A model generated the notes under the pieces. It searched no databases. It had not been told where the DNA came from and was given only the letters and a program-made list of their open reading frames with translations. Of a stretch of DNA of 64,000 nucleotides, positions 34,558 to 42,729 are shown piece by piece. The translations under genes and the position numbers were made by a program. Source of the stretch: Chitinilyticum piscinae. GTDB lineage: Bacteria; Pseudomonadota; Gammaproteobacteria; Burkholderiales; Chitinibacteraceae. The stretch lies in the NCBI RefSeq assembly GCF_015223195.1, contig NZ_JADFUA010000003.1:372001-436000 (forward strand), read 5' to 3'. Each line of letters begins with the position of its first letter. Within the stretch, counting starts at the first letter, position 1.

Positions 34558-35037
34558 TTAGTCGTCGTCAGACTCTTCGTCGTCCTTGCGCACCAGCAGC
34601 ACCGGCACATGCGCATAATGCAGCAGGCTTTCGGCGACACTGCCGAACAGTAAATGCATGAAGCCGGTGTAGCCGTGCGTCCCCATCACGATCAGGTCGG
34701 CGCCCCATTCCTCGCTGGCGGCCAGCAGTGTTTTGGCCGGATTGCCGCCCCAGCTCTTGAACAAGCGGGTTTCACAGCCGATACCGGCCAGCTCGGCCTC
34801 ACGGGCCAGCTCGGCCAGCAAGCGCTGGTCACGCTCGGTCGCCGCCTGTTCGTTTTCGCTGTAATGGATGAATTCCATCCCCGGCAACCCCACCGGGGCC
34901 AGATTGGCGCGCGACACATCCAGCACGTGCAGCAGATACAGCTGCGCGCCGGTCAGTTTGGCCAGTCCCAGTGCCTGATCGAACGCGGCGCGCGCCGCCG
35001 CGCTGTCGTCCACCGGCACCATGATGCGCTGATACAT
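34558..35037 (-). CDS. Universal stress protein, UspA family
   Basis: A 159-residue UspA-fold protein. It starts MYQRIMVPVDDSAAARAAFDQA, typical of the first strand and helix, and has the ATP-binding signature G-x2-G-x9-G-S in IVMGTHGYTGFMHLLFGSVAESLLHYAHVPVLLV, so it probably binds ATP. The start at 35037 follows a strong GGAGG. It ends in an acidic tail (DDEESDDD). It is downstream of the SbtA/SbtB-like pair on the same strand but separated from it by a terminator, so it is probably transcribed independently. Confidence 0.95.
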   Translation of the reverse strand: MYQRIMVPVDDSAAARAAFDQALGLAKLTGAQLYLLHVLDVSRANLAPVGLPGMEFIHYSENEQAATERDQRLLAELAREAELAGIGCETRLFKSWGGNPAKTLLAASEEWGADLIVMGTHGYTGFMHLLFGSVAESLLHYAHVPVLLVRKDDEESDDD

Positions 35038-35137
35038 ACGACCTCCGATCACGGCCCTTGCCGTGCATGGCTGATGCTTTCAGTCTAGCAGGCGATTGCT
35101 GCCGCGCCCGTGGCCGGCGGCAGAAGGCGGGCAACAA

Positions 35138-35168
35138 AAAGGCAGGCGCCTTGCGGCAGCCTGCCTTT
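35138..35168 (-). terminator. Terminator of the bicarbonate-transport pair (minus strand)
   Basis: AAAGGCAGGC (35138-35147) pairs with GCCTGCCTTT (35159-35168) around an 11-base loop. Read on the minus strand the stem is followed by TTTTTG, 20 bases after the stop of the SbtB-like gene. Confidence 0.85.
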
Positions 35169-35187
35169 ACGCCCATGCGCGAAAGGG

Positions 35188-35490
35188 CTAGAACTTTTCC
35201 GCGCGCAGCACGCGCACCTCGGAGAGCCACTGCACCAGCGCAAAATGCGCGCCGTAACGCTGCTGGATGGTTTCCGCCAGCGCCTCGGCGCTCGCCGCAT
35301 CGGCGATCAGCTCGATCTGGATATTGTGGTTGGCGTCGAAATTGCCGTGCTTTTCGCCATGTGCGCCCTTGCCGCGTGCCTCGACAATGGTCCAGCCGCG
35401 GATGCGGCGTGCTTCGAACAGCTCGACCAGATCATTTTCCAGACCGGCCTCGGTCACGATGGTCAGCATGGTACGGGTATGAAACTGCAT
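35188..35490 (-). CDS. PII-like protein of the SbtB type
   Basis: A 100-residue protein with the ferredoxin-like fold of PII signalling proteins: TMLTIVTEAGLENDLVELFEARRIRGWTIVEARGKG, then a short variable loop and IQIELIADAASAEALAETIQQRYG. It is placed three bases after the stop of an SbtA-type bicarbonate transporter, the position of SbtB in cyanobacteria, where SbtB binds cAMP/AMP/ADP and closes SbtA. There is no C-terminal Cys-Gly-Pro-x-Gly-Cys redox loop. The function is therefore inferred from neighbour and fold. Confidence 0.82.
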   Translation of the reverse strand: MQFHTRTMLTIVTEAGLENDLVELFEARRIRGWTIVEARGKGAHGEKHGNFDANHNIQIELIADAASAEALAETIQQRYGAHFALVQWLSEVRVLRAEKF

Positions 35491-35493
35491 GGC

Positions 35494-36462
35494 TTAGCCT
35501 CCGGTCACAGCGGTCGCAAACTGATGGTACAGCGGAATGCCCACCAGCAGGTTGAAGGGGAAGGTGATGCCCAGCGCCGCGCCGAGCGACAGCGCCGGAT
35601 TGGCCTGCGGCACGGCCATCCGCATTGCGGCCGGTGCGGCGATGTAGGATGCGGATGCGGCCAGCACCCCCAGCATGGTCACGCCGCCGGGTGAAAGCCC
35701 CATCAATACCCCGAACCCGATACCCACCCAGCTCAATGCCAGCGGCAGCCCCACGCCAATACCCACCAGAAAGAACCCCTGCTTGCGCAGGATACCCAGC
35801 TTGCCAGCCACCACCAGCCCCATTTCCAGCAGGAACAGCGTCAGTACCGGCTTGAAGAGATCAAGATAGAGCCTGTCCAGCGGCTTGATGCCGTCCGGCC
35901 CGGCCAGTGCACCGATCGCCAGCCCGCCCAGCAGCAGCACCATGCTTTTGCCCAGCAGTACCTCATGCAAGAGCTTGCCCCAGCCGTGGCCGGCCACGGC
36001 CGTGCCGTCCCCTTCGCCCGCAGCACGGGCTGCGCCCAGCCGCGCCAGCACTACCCCGACGATCAGCGCCGGCATTTCCAGCAGCACCAGAAACAGCGTG
36101 GTCTGCGATTCGAAGCTCACCCCCTGGCGGGTCAGGTAGGCCACACCCACCGCGTAGGTCACCACCGATACCGAGCCATAGTGAGCAGCGATACTGGCCG
36201 CATCGACCTGCGGCAAGCGCCAGCGCAGCAGCGGGTAGATCAATAGCGGAATCAGGAAACCCATCAGCAACACCAGCAAGGCCTGCGGCAAAATCTGCAG
36301 CACCGGTTGCTTGGCCAGCTCCAGCCCGCCCTTGATGCCGATAGCCAGCAGCAGAAATACCGACAGGGTGTCGTAGAGGGCACTGGGCAGCTTGAGGTCG
36401 GACTTGGCCCAGCCCGCCGCCAGCCCCAACAGGAAGAACAGCACTACCGGATCGATTTGCAT
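35494..36462 (-). CDS. Sodium-dependent bicarbonate transporter, SbtA family
   Basis: A 322-residue inner-membrane protein with ten hydrophobic segments in two inverted halves, as in SbtA (DUF897). Family blocks include the N-terminal DPVVLFFLLGLAAGWAKSDLKLP, LLAIGIKGGLELA, and the central ASAS region ASASYIAAPAAMRMAVP near residue 280. It imports bicarbonate with sodium, here in a heterotroph, perhaps to feed carboxylases when CO2 is low. It is the first gene of an operon with the PII-like gene (gap of three bases) and is divergent from the Spo0M-like gene. Confidence 0.92.
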   Translation of the reverse strand: MQIDPVVLFFLLGLAAGWAKSDLKLPSALYDTLSVFLLLAIGIKGGLELAKQPVLQILPQALLVLLMGFLIPLLIYPLLRWRLPQVDAASIAAHYGSVSVVTYAVGVAYLTRQGVSFESQTTLFLVLLEMPALIVGVVLARLGAARAAGEGDGTAVAGHGWGKLLHEVLLGKSMVLLLGGLAIGALAGPDGIKPLDRLYLDLFKPVLTLFLLEMGLVVAGKLGILRKQGFFLVGIGVGLPLALSWVGIGFGVLMGLSPGGVTMLGVLAASASYIAAPAAMRMAVPQANPALSLGAALGITFPFNLLVGIPLYHQFATAVTGG

Positions 36463-36673
36463 GTAGATTTCTTTCTCATTTTTGTTCGATTAAATCCGAA
36501 TTTACTACATCTTCGCACAATAAAAAACCATGAAAAACAGACGGATTTACCGCCCAACAATGTAGCCAAACTACGTAGCAAGCCACCACACCATCAAGTG
36601 GAACCATTTATCGCGGCACCACTCTGACGCTCGCAGCCTTTGCTGTGTTCACAGTAACCGAGAGAACCGCACG

Positions 36674-37441
36674 ATGTTCAAGAAAATGCTTGCCGCCATG
36701 GGTGTAGGCGGCGCCACGGTCGATACCGTCATCAGCAATCCCAGCCTGCAGCCCGGCGATACACTCACCGGCCAGATCGTGCTGCGCGGTGGCCAGGTCG
36801 AGCAGCGCCTCGAACACGTTGATCTGGTGCTGATGGCCGAAGTCGAGCAGGAATCCGGCGACGCCAAGATCCGCACCGCCCGTGCACTCGGCAGCTACCG
36901 TGCCGCCGGGGCCACGACGCTGGCCGCCGGTCAGGAAGTCATCATCCCCTTCGCGCTACCACTGCCGCTGGAAACACCGGTCAACAACGCACAGCTGCTG
37001 GCCAGCCCGGGCAGCCCGTGGGCCCCGCGCGTGAACGCCGCCGTGTGGATTCACACCGATCTGGCGATTGCCTCGGCAGTCGACGCCAGCGACCGCGATT
37101 TCCTCGACATCCGCCCGCTGCCACAGATGCAGGCGCTGATCGCTGCAATGGCGCGGCTGGGTTACGCCCACGCCAGCACCGACGTCGAAGCCGGCGCCGC
37201 ACGCATCGGCAACATCCAGAGCAGCCTGGGCTGCTATCAGGAATTCGAATTCCGCCCCGTGGGCGGCAGCTTCGGCGGCGTGCAGGAGGTCGAAATCACC
37301 TGCATCCCGCGCCCGGATGGCGTGTACGTACTGGTCGAAATCGACCGCCGCTTCCGTGGCGACAGCTACCGCAGCTTCGTGATGGGGCAAAACTGGCAAA
37401 ACGTGAACTGGGAGCAGGAGCTGCGCGCCTGCATCGGCTGA
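36674..37441 (+). CDS. Spo0M-family arrestin-like protein
   Basis: A 255-residue soluble protein of the sporulation-control Spo0M family, which has an arrestin-like beta-sandwich. The opening MFKKMLAAMGVGGATVDTVISNPSLQPGD and the GQIVLRGGQVEQRLEHVDLVLMAEVE strands are typical, and the C-terminal half carries DRDFLDIRPLP and a conserved EVEITCIPRPDGVYVLVEIDRR. Non-sporulating proteobacteria often have this protein; its role there is not known. Preceded by ACCGAGAGAACCGCACG. Its stop TGA overlaps the stop of the convergent AraC-type gene (TGATCA). Confidence 0.9.
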   Translation: MFKKMLAAMGVGGATVDTVISNPSLQPGDTLTGQIVLRGGQVEQRLEHVDLVLMAEVEQESGDAKIRTARALGSYRAAGATTLAAGQEVIIPFALPLPLETPVNNAQLLASPGSPWAPRVNAAVWIHTDLAIASAVDASDRDFLDIRPLPQMQALIAAMARLGYAHASTDVEAGAARIGNIQSSLGCYQEFEFRPVGGSFGGVQEVEITCIPRPDGVYVLVEIDRRFRGDSYRSFVMGQNWQNVNWEQELRACIG

Positions 37442-37765
37442 TCAAGCGCCTACACGCTGGCGGCGGAATGCCGCCGGCGTCAGCCCGGTCTGGCGGGCAA
37501 ACAGGCGATGGAAGTTGCTGCTGCTGGCAAAGCCGCTCTCGGCCGCGATCGCATCCAGATTCTGCAAGCTGCCCCGCAACAGATTGCCCGCATGCGTCAC
37601 GCGCAACTGCGTCAACAGCTGGCTGAAGCGCTGCCCCAATACCTGACTGAAAAGAGGCTTGAGATTGGCTTCGCTGGTGCGTGCTGCCGCAGCCGCCCCG
37701 GCCCCTTCATCCAGCAGATGCTGCCATGGGTATACCGCTGAAGCGGCAGTATTTAATTTATCCAT
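37442..37765 (-). CDS. Single-domain AraC-type regulator
   Basis: A 107-residue protein that is just the AraC DNA-binding domain: a degenerate first helix-turn-helix (RTSEANLKPLFSQVLGQRFSQLL) and a clear second one (LDAIAAESGFASSSNFHRLFARQTGLTPAAFRRQ). It lacks a sensing domain, so it resembles SoxS/MarA in size, although it could be the remainder of a longer regulator. The start ATG at 37765 and first dozen codons lie inside a copy of the dispersed repeat, and the repeat arm AAGGGTAT supplies a ribosome-site-like purine run about nine bases before it. Confidence 0.75.
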   Translation of the reverse strand: MDKLNTAASAVYPWQHLLDEGAGAAAAARTSEANLKPLFSQVLGQRFSQLLTQLRVTHAGNLLRGSLQNLDAIAAESGFASSSNFHRLFARQTGLTPAAFRRQRVGA

Positions 37766-37787
37766 AGCAACATACCCTTGTGGATAT
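37728..37787. repeat. Dispersed repeat overlapping the AraC-type start
   Basis: GGGTAT at 37728 and ATACCC ending at 37777 bound 50 bp; a further TTGT-GGATAT (37778-37787) gives the outer palindrome seen in other copies. The left part is translated as the N-terminus of the AraC-type protein. Confidence 0.7.
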
Positions 37788-37888
37788 ACACCTGCACTGC
37801 GAATCCACCTCCAGCGCAATCGTGGCGCAGTCAGCCAATACCCGTTCACGATACACTTCCCGGATCGCGATTACACCCCGAGTCCCCG

Positions 37889-39163
37889 ATGTCGGATCTG
37901 GCCCCGCACTACCTCGTGATCACCGTCGGTTCGACCGGGGATCTGCATCCCTTTGTCAGCCTCGCCAGCCAGCTGCAGGCTCTGGGGCGCACGGTCACGG
38001 TGCTCACGCACAGCTACTACGCGGCGCGGGTGGCGGCCGCCGGCCTGCGCTGCATCGCGCTCGGCAATGACGAAGACTATCTGGCGCTGCTGCGTAATCC
38101 CGACATCTGGCACCCGCAGAAATCGTTTGCCGCGCTGCTGGCCAACTACGCCGATGGCCTGCGCGAGATCGGCACGGCGATCAGCCAGCTTGGCGCACCG
38201 GCATCCAGCGTCGTGATCTGTCACCCGTTTGCCGTGCCCGCCGCTGCCATCGCCCGCGAGCAGGGGCTGGTGGCGCATATCGTGGCCGGCATCCTGGCGC
38301 CGTCGAACCTGAAAACCTGCCACGACCCGCTAACCATCGGCCCGCTGAGCGTACCGAGCTGGGTTCCCATGAGCTGGCGGCGTGCCTACTGGCGCTTGGT
38401 CGAGCGCGGCTGGATCGACCCGGTGGCGCTGGGCGAGGTCAACACGCTGCGCCGCGAGCAGGGGCTGGCGCCGGTCACATCCTTCATGAATCACCTGGCG
38501 CACGCACCCGATCTGTCGCTGGCGCTGTTTCCCGACTGGTTCGCGCCCACGCAGCCCGACTGGCCGCAGCCGCTGCTGCGCGGCGATTTTCCACTGTTCG
38601 AAATCGACGCCGGCCAGCCCTTGCCGGATGCACTGGCGGAGTTTCTGGCGGCTGGCGAGCCGCCGCTGGTGTTCACCGCCGGCACCGGCAATCTGCACGC
38701 GGCGCGCTTTTTTGCCTGCGCGCTCGCCGCCACGCAGCGGCTGGGCCAGCGTGCGCTGCTCTTGAGCCGCGAGCGTGCGCAAATCCCGACCGAATTGCCA
38801 GCCAGCGTGCTGTGGCAACCGTATGTGCCGCTGGCGCAACTGCTGCCGCACGCGACCGCGCTGGTGCATCACGGCGGCATCGGCAGCACCGCCGAAGCGC
38901 TGCGTGCCGGCATCCCGCAACTGATCACGCCGTTTGCCTGGGACCAGTTCGACAACGGCGCACGCATCGCCGCACTGGGCTGCGGCCTGCGCCTGCCCGC
39001 GAGCCGCCTCAGCCCGGCGCGGCTGGCGCGCACACTGGGCAGGCTGCTCGATCAAGCGGCATTTCGCCAGCAGGCCCGCACGCAGCGCACGCATTTCGCG
39101 ACGGCACCCGCCGGGCAGGACATGGCGCAAGAGCTGGAACAGGCACTAAGCCGCCTACCCTAA
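37889..39163 (+). CDS. GT1/GT28-type (UGT-like) glycosyltransferase
   Basis: A 424-residue GT-B enzyme. The N-terminus has HYLVITVGSTGDLHPFVSLASQLQALG, typical of sterol/rhamnosyl-type glycosyltransferases, and the C-terminal donor-binding signature is LVHHGGIGSTAEALRAGIPQLITPFAWDQFDNG near residues 330-365. Acceptors of this family are lipids, sterols or secondary metabolites. It has no signal or transmembrane segment. It is convergent (9-bp gap) with the AMP-ligase/SDR operon, which suggests a linked lipid-modification function but proves nothing. The ATG lacks a good ribosome site. Confidence 0.88.
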   Translation: MSDLAPHYLVITVGSTGDLHPFVSLASQLQALGRTVTVLTHSYYAARVAAAGLRCIALGNDEDYLALLRNPDIWHPQKSFAALLANYADGLREIGTAISQLGAPASSVVICHPFAVPAAAIAREQGLVAHIVAGILAPSNLKTCHDPLTIGPLSVPSWVPMSWRRAYWRLVERGWIDPVALGEVNTLRREQGLAPVTSFMNHLAHAPDLSLALFPDWFAPTQPDWPQPLLRGDFPLFEIDAGQPLPDALAEFLAAGEPPLVFTAGTGNLHAARFFACALAATQRLGQRALLLSRERAQIPTELPASVLWQPYVPLAQLLPHATALVHHGGIGSTAEALRAGIPQLITPFAWDQFDNGARIAALGCGLRLPASRLSPARLARTLGRLLDQAAFRQQARTQRTHFATAPAGQDMAQELEQALSRLP

Positions 39164-39172
39164 GCGCCAGAT

Positions 39173-40723
39173 TCAATCCATCAGCAGCGGCAGTTGCCGG
39201 CGCTGCAGCTTGCCGATTGCATTGCGCGGCAAGGTCGTGACGGCAAAGCACGCTGCCAACCGCCAGTGGCCGGGCAGCGCGGCATTCAGCTCGGCCAGCG
39301 CCGGCGCCGCGCCAACCAGCCAGCAGGCCAGCCGGTCGTGCGTGCCGGGCAACAGCCCGACGGCCACATCGCGCACACCGGGCAGCGCGCGCAAGCGGTC
39401 TTCCACCTCCTGCGGGACGATGTTTTCACCGCCGATGATCAGCAGATCATCCAGCCGGCCCAGCAGCATCAGCCGCCCGGCGGCATCGAAGCGCCCCAGA
39501 TCGCCGGTGCGCCACGCGCCGCACCCGCGGCCTGCCTGCCCCAGATAGCCGTCGAACAGCAAGTCGCTGCTCACCGTCACTTCACCGGATTCACCCGCAG
39601 CGACCGGCTGGCCGGCACGGTCGAACAGCCGCAGCGTCACCCCACTGATCGGACGTCCCACGCACGCCGGGTTGGCCTGCAGATCAGCCGGCGTGGCCAG
39701 TGCCAGCATGCCGGTTTCGCTGCTGCCGTACAGATTGAACAAGCATGGACCAAGACGCGCGAGCGCCGCACTCGCCAGCGCCGCCGGCAGCGGCGCCGAG
39801 CCGCTGAGCACCCGCGCGGGCGCGGGCCAGTCGGGCTCGGCCAGCAGGCGCTCCAGCAGCGTGGGCACGGTCACCAGCACGTCGGGTCGCTGGCGGCGCA
39901 GCAACCCGGCAAGCGCGGCGCCACGGGTATGGCGGCTGATGATGCACGGCGCCGACAGGGCCAGTGCCAGCGCGAGGGATGCCAGCCCGTAGCCGTGAAA
40001 CAGCGGCACGCTCACCAGCGTGCGCTGGCCGCAGGCCAGCCCCAGCTGCTGCAGCAGCGCCTGCACCACGCCGGCCACCTGTGCCAGATCGGGCTTGCGC
40101 CGGATGCCGCGCGCTGCGCCGGTGCTGCCCGAAGTCAGCAGCGTCAGCCCGCCGGGCCAGCGCCAGCCCAGCGCGCGCGGCGGCGTTGCCAGCCAGTGCG
40201 CCAGGCCGGGAACGGGATGCGCCAGTGCCCGGTCGGCCACCAGCACGCGGCCGGCATAGCCCGGCGGCAGCAGCGGGCATTGCACCTCGTCGAGCAGCAA
40301 CAGATCGGGGCTGAACTGGCGCAGCCAGCCAGCCAGTTGCGGCGCATCGGCGCGGCTGTTGAGCAGCAGCACATCGGCGCCGACGCGGCTGGCGGCCAAG
40401 AGGCCCAGCACAAAGCCGCGATGATTGCGCGCCAGCAGCGCCACCTTCGTGCCACGGCCGATGCCGCGCACGTGGAAGGCACTGGCCAGCGCCAGCGTTT
40501 GCGCCTGCAGGCTGGCGTAATCCAGCTCGCCCTCGTCATCGATCAGCGCCAGCGCGCCGGCATCGCGCCGCACGGCCAGCGCCAGCAGGGTATACAGCGA
40601 CAGCCCCTCGCACAGCGCTGCCAACAACAGCCAGCCGCACACGCGCCAGAAGCCGGGTGCAAACACGCCGGCCTGCGCCAGCGCATGGCGGATGCGCCAG
40701 ACGGCGCGCACGCTGGCCAGCAT
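39173..40723 (-). CDS. AMP-dependent acyl-CoA synthetase/ligase
   Basis: A 516-residue ANL-superfamily enzyme that adenylates a carboxylate and probably forms a CoA thioester. Motifs: phosphate loop LLTSGSTGAARGIRRK, GYGLASLA, YGSSETGML, GEVTVSSDLLFDGYLG, WRTGDLGRFD and C-terminal LPRNAIGKLQRRQ with the catalytic Lys. The ATG overlaps the TGA of the upstream SDR gene. The first 40 residues contain a hydrophobic stretch that may touch the membrane. Very Ala/Leu-rich and GC-rich. Substrate unknown; fatty or aryl acid both possible. Confidence 0.9.
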   Translation of the reverse strand: MLASVRAVWRIRHALAQAGVFAPGFWRVCGWLLLAALCEGLSLYTLLALAVRRDAGALALIDDEGELDYASLQAQTLALASAFHVRGIGRGTKVALLARNHRGFVLGLLAASRVGADVLLLNSRADAPQLAGWLRQFSPDLLLLDEVQCPLLPPGYAGRVLVADRALAHPVPGLAHWLATPPRALGWRWPGGLTLLTSGSTGAARGIRRKPDLAQVAGVVQALLQQLGLACGQRTLVSVPLFHGYGLASLALALALSAPCIISRHTRGAALAGLLRRQRPDVLVTVPTLLERLLAEPDWPAPARVLSGSAPLPAALASAALARLGPCLFNLYGSSETGMLALATPADLQANPACVGRPISGVTLRLFDRAGQPVAAGESGEVTVSSDLLFDGYLGQAGRGCGAWRTGDLGRFDAAGRLMLLGRLDDLLIIGGENIVPQEVEDRLRALPGVRDVAVGLLPGTHDRLACWLVGAAPALAELNAALPGHWRLAACFAVTTLPRNAIGKLQRRQLPLLMD

Positions 40724-41577
40724 CAGTGCCGCCCCCGCGCGAACTGCCGGCGCGCCAGCCACCGCCAGCCCGTGCCCAGCCACGGCGCCAGCACTTCCAG
40801 CGGCCACAGCCACCACGGCGCCAGCCGCGCATCCCCCCGGCACACCAGCCGCGCAACGCAGGCCGCCGCATCATCCGTCGTCATCCCCGGCACGCGCGCA
40901 TAAATGCCGGTGGGCGCGCTCATCGGTGTGTGCACCAGTGGCAGATAAAGCGAGCCCAGCCGCAGGCCGTCGCCCGCCAGCTCGGCACCGGCAGTGCGAA
41001 ACCACAGATCGAAACCGGCCTTGCTGGCCTGATACGCCGACCACAAGGGCGCTGGCGGCAGGCGCGTCACCACGCTGGACACATTGACAATGCCGCCGCT
41101 GCCACGCGCACGCATCGCCGGCAGCAGGCCCTGCAGCAACAGCACCGGGCCGTGGAAATTGACGTGCAGACAGCGGCCGATGTCCTGCGGGCGCGTGCAG
41201 CTGTCGATCACGCTGCGGCGCAGCGATTTGCCGGCATTGCTGATGATGAAATCAGGTGGCGTTGCCGTCAGGCTCGCAGCAAACGCGGTGGCAGCAGCCA
41301 GATCATTCAGATCGAGCACGCGATATTCGGCCTGCCCGCCTGCGCTGCGGATGTCGGCACACAGCGCGGCCAGCTCGTCCTCGCGGCGCGCCAGCAGCAG
41401 CACGCACGCGCCATGCGCCGCCAGCAGCCGCGCACACGCCGCGCCGATGCCGGACGACGCCCCGGTAATCAGCACCAGCCGCCCCGCCACCGTCGCCTGC
41501 AAGCGCGCCGGCGAAAAGCCGCGGCGCGGCTGCAGCCAGCCGGGCATGCGGCGCAAGGGGGAATCGGCAACGGTCAC
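40723..41577 (-). CDS. Short-chain dehydrogenase/reductase
   Basis: A 284-residue classical SDR starting with GTG. The NAD(P)-binding loop TGASSGIG is at residues 38-45, NAGKS follows the NAG position, and the catalytic Ser-Tyr-Lys set is SSVV ... YQASK near residue 175. The C-terminal WWLWPLEVLAPWLG segment is hydrophobic, suggesting membrane association as in SDRs acting on long-chain substrates. It is co-translated with the acyl-CoA ligase (ATGA overlap). It may reduce a lipid aldehyde or ketone made or used by the ligase; this is inference from the pairing. Confidence 0.9.
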   Translation of the reverse strand: MTVADSPLRRMPGWLQPRRGFSPARLQATVAGRLVLITGASSGIGAACARLLAAHGACVLLLARREDELAALCADIRSAGGQAEYRVLDLNDLAAATAFAASLTATPPDFIISNAGKSLRRSVIDSCTRPQDIGRCLHVNFHGPVLLLQGLLPAMRARGSGGIVNVSSVVTRLPPAPLWSAYQASKAGFDLWFRTAGAELAGDGLRLGSLYLPLVHTPMSAPTGIYARVPGMTTDDAAACVARLVCRGDARLAPWWLWPLEVLAPWLGTGWRWLARRQFARGRH

Positions 41578-41720
41578 GGCGTATCCAGTCTAAGGGTGGA
41601 GCAGGCATTGTCGCATCGCCTTTTGCAACGCACCATCAACGGGGGAGCGGGCGTGACGCGAATCACTCGGGCATCAGGATGGAGGACGGCGGGACAATCC
41701 GCGCCCAAAGCATAAAGGCA

Positions 41721-41778
41721 GGGTATCCAACCATAGCCCATACATCAAAAAGCCACCGCGCCTATCCCCACAAGGGTA
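41721..41778. repeat. Dispersed repeat, tandem-arm copy
   Basis: GGGTAT at 41721, ATCCCC (degenerate ATACCC) ending 41769 (49 bp), then the four-base spacer ACAA and a second GGGTAT at 41773-41778. It lies between the fdhD stop and the SDR gene. Confidence 0.65.
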
Positions 41779-41782
41779 TAAG

Positions 41783-42598
41783 TCAGTCCAATGCCCCGAC
41801 CACGATCCGCTGCGGGTGCGTGTACACCGTCATCCGTCCCTGCCTGGCGAAGCCGGCCAGCGTGATGCCAGCCTGCTGCGCCCAGTCCACCGCCAGCGCG
41901 GTCGGTGCGGAAATGGCGACGACCACCGGCATCGCCGCACGGGCGGCCTTCTGCAGCATTTCCAACGACACGCGCGAGGTAAGCAGCAGCACGCCGTCGC
42001 CGCGCTCGCGCTGGTGGGCCAGCGCGCCGATCAGCTTGTCCAGTGCGTTGTGCCGGCCGATGTCCTCGCGCACCAGCAGGCCTGCGTCGAAATCGCCCAG
42101 CCAGCCCGCCGCGTGCAGGCCACCGCAGGCCTGATTGAGCCATTGTTTTTCCGCCAGCCGCACCAGGCCGTCATGAATGTAATCGGCGGCGAATCTCACG
42201 CCGGATTCCATCACCGGCAGCGGGCGCAACACCTGCTCCAACCGGCTGCCGCACAGCCCGCAGCTTGTGCGGCTCGCCAGTCGCGGCGCCTGCGCGCGCA
42301 GCTGTGCGGCGTACTGTTCGGGGATGAGGATGTTGGCACGGTAGCAGTCGGCCTCGCGGCTGATCGTGACGTCAAGAATCTGGTGATAGGCCGGCACGAC
42401 GCCTTCGCTGAGCGTGAAACCGATGGCGAGCTCTTCCAGGCTGGCCGGCGTGCACAGTGTCACCAACTGCTCGACGCCGTTGTAATGGAGCGCCAGCGGC
42501 GCCTCATCGGCCAGCAGCTCGTCGGCGGGCGCGGATTCGCCATGCTGCAGGCGCAGGGCAAGGGTGGTCCTGATGCCGGGAGCTAACTTATCGTGCAT
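41783..42598 (-). CDS. fdhD: Formate dehydrogenase accessory sulfurtransferase FdhD
   Basis: Transfers sulfur from IscS to the molybdenum cofactor of formate-dehydrogenase-like enzymes. The 271-residue protein has the catalytic pair in SCGLCGS (Cys113 and Cys116), preceded by LASRT, and the family blocks DEAPLALHYNG, EELAIGFTLSEGV and EDIGRHNALDKLIG. It is on the same strand as, and 489 bp downstream of, a YdeP-type molybdoenzyme, its likely client. The intervening DNA contains a dispersed repeat at the fdhD start and a large set of hairpins. Confidence 0.95.
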   Translation of the reverse strand: MHDKLAPGIRTTLALRLQHGESAPADELLADEAPLALHYNGVEQLVTLCTPASLEELAIGFTLSEGVVPAYHQILDVTISREADCYRANILIPEQYAAQLRAQAPRLASRTSCGLCGSRLEQVLRPLPVMESGVRFAADYIHDGLVRLAEKQWLNQACGGLHAAGWLGDFDAGLLVREDIGRHNALDKLIGALAHQRERGDGVLLLTSRVSLEMLQKAARAAMPVVVAISAPTALAVDWAQQAGITLAGFARQGRMTVYTHPQRIVVGALD

Positions 42599-42657
42599 AT
42601 ACCCAATACCGCATACAGGCAGAGTCCATTAAATTACTACACCACAGCAGCATACCC
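42599..42657. repeat. Dispersed 53-bp-period repeat at the fdhD start
   Basis: ATACCC at 42599, touching the fdhD start codon on the other strand, and ATACCC at 42652, exactly 53 bp apart. The inner arm (CCGCAT, 42609) is degenerate. Confidence 0.55.
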
Positions 42658-42729
42658 AACATAATCACACCAGAGCAGCAGACCAGCCCGAATGCTTGGG
42701 GAGATCCACTGCAGCTATTAGCACCCCCT

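Noticed and set aside
39194-40903. 569-residue plus-strand open frame
   Set aside because: It overlaps the AMP-ligase on the other strand, whose motifs are complete; the plus frame is Gln/Ala/Arg-rich without domains.
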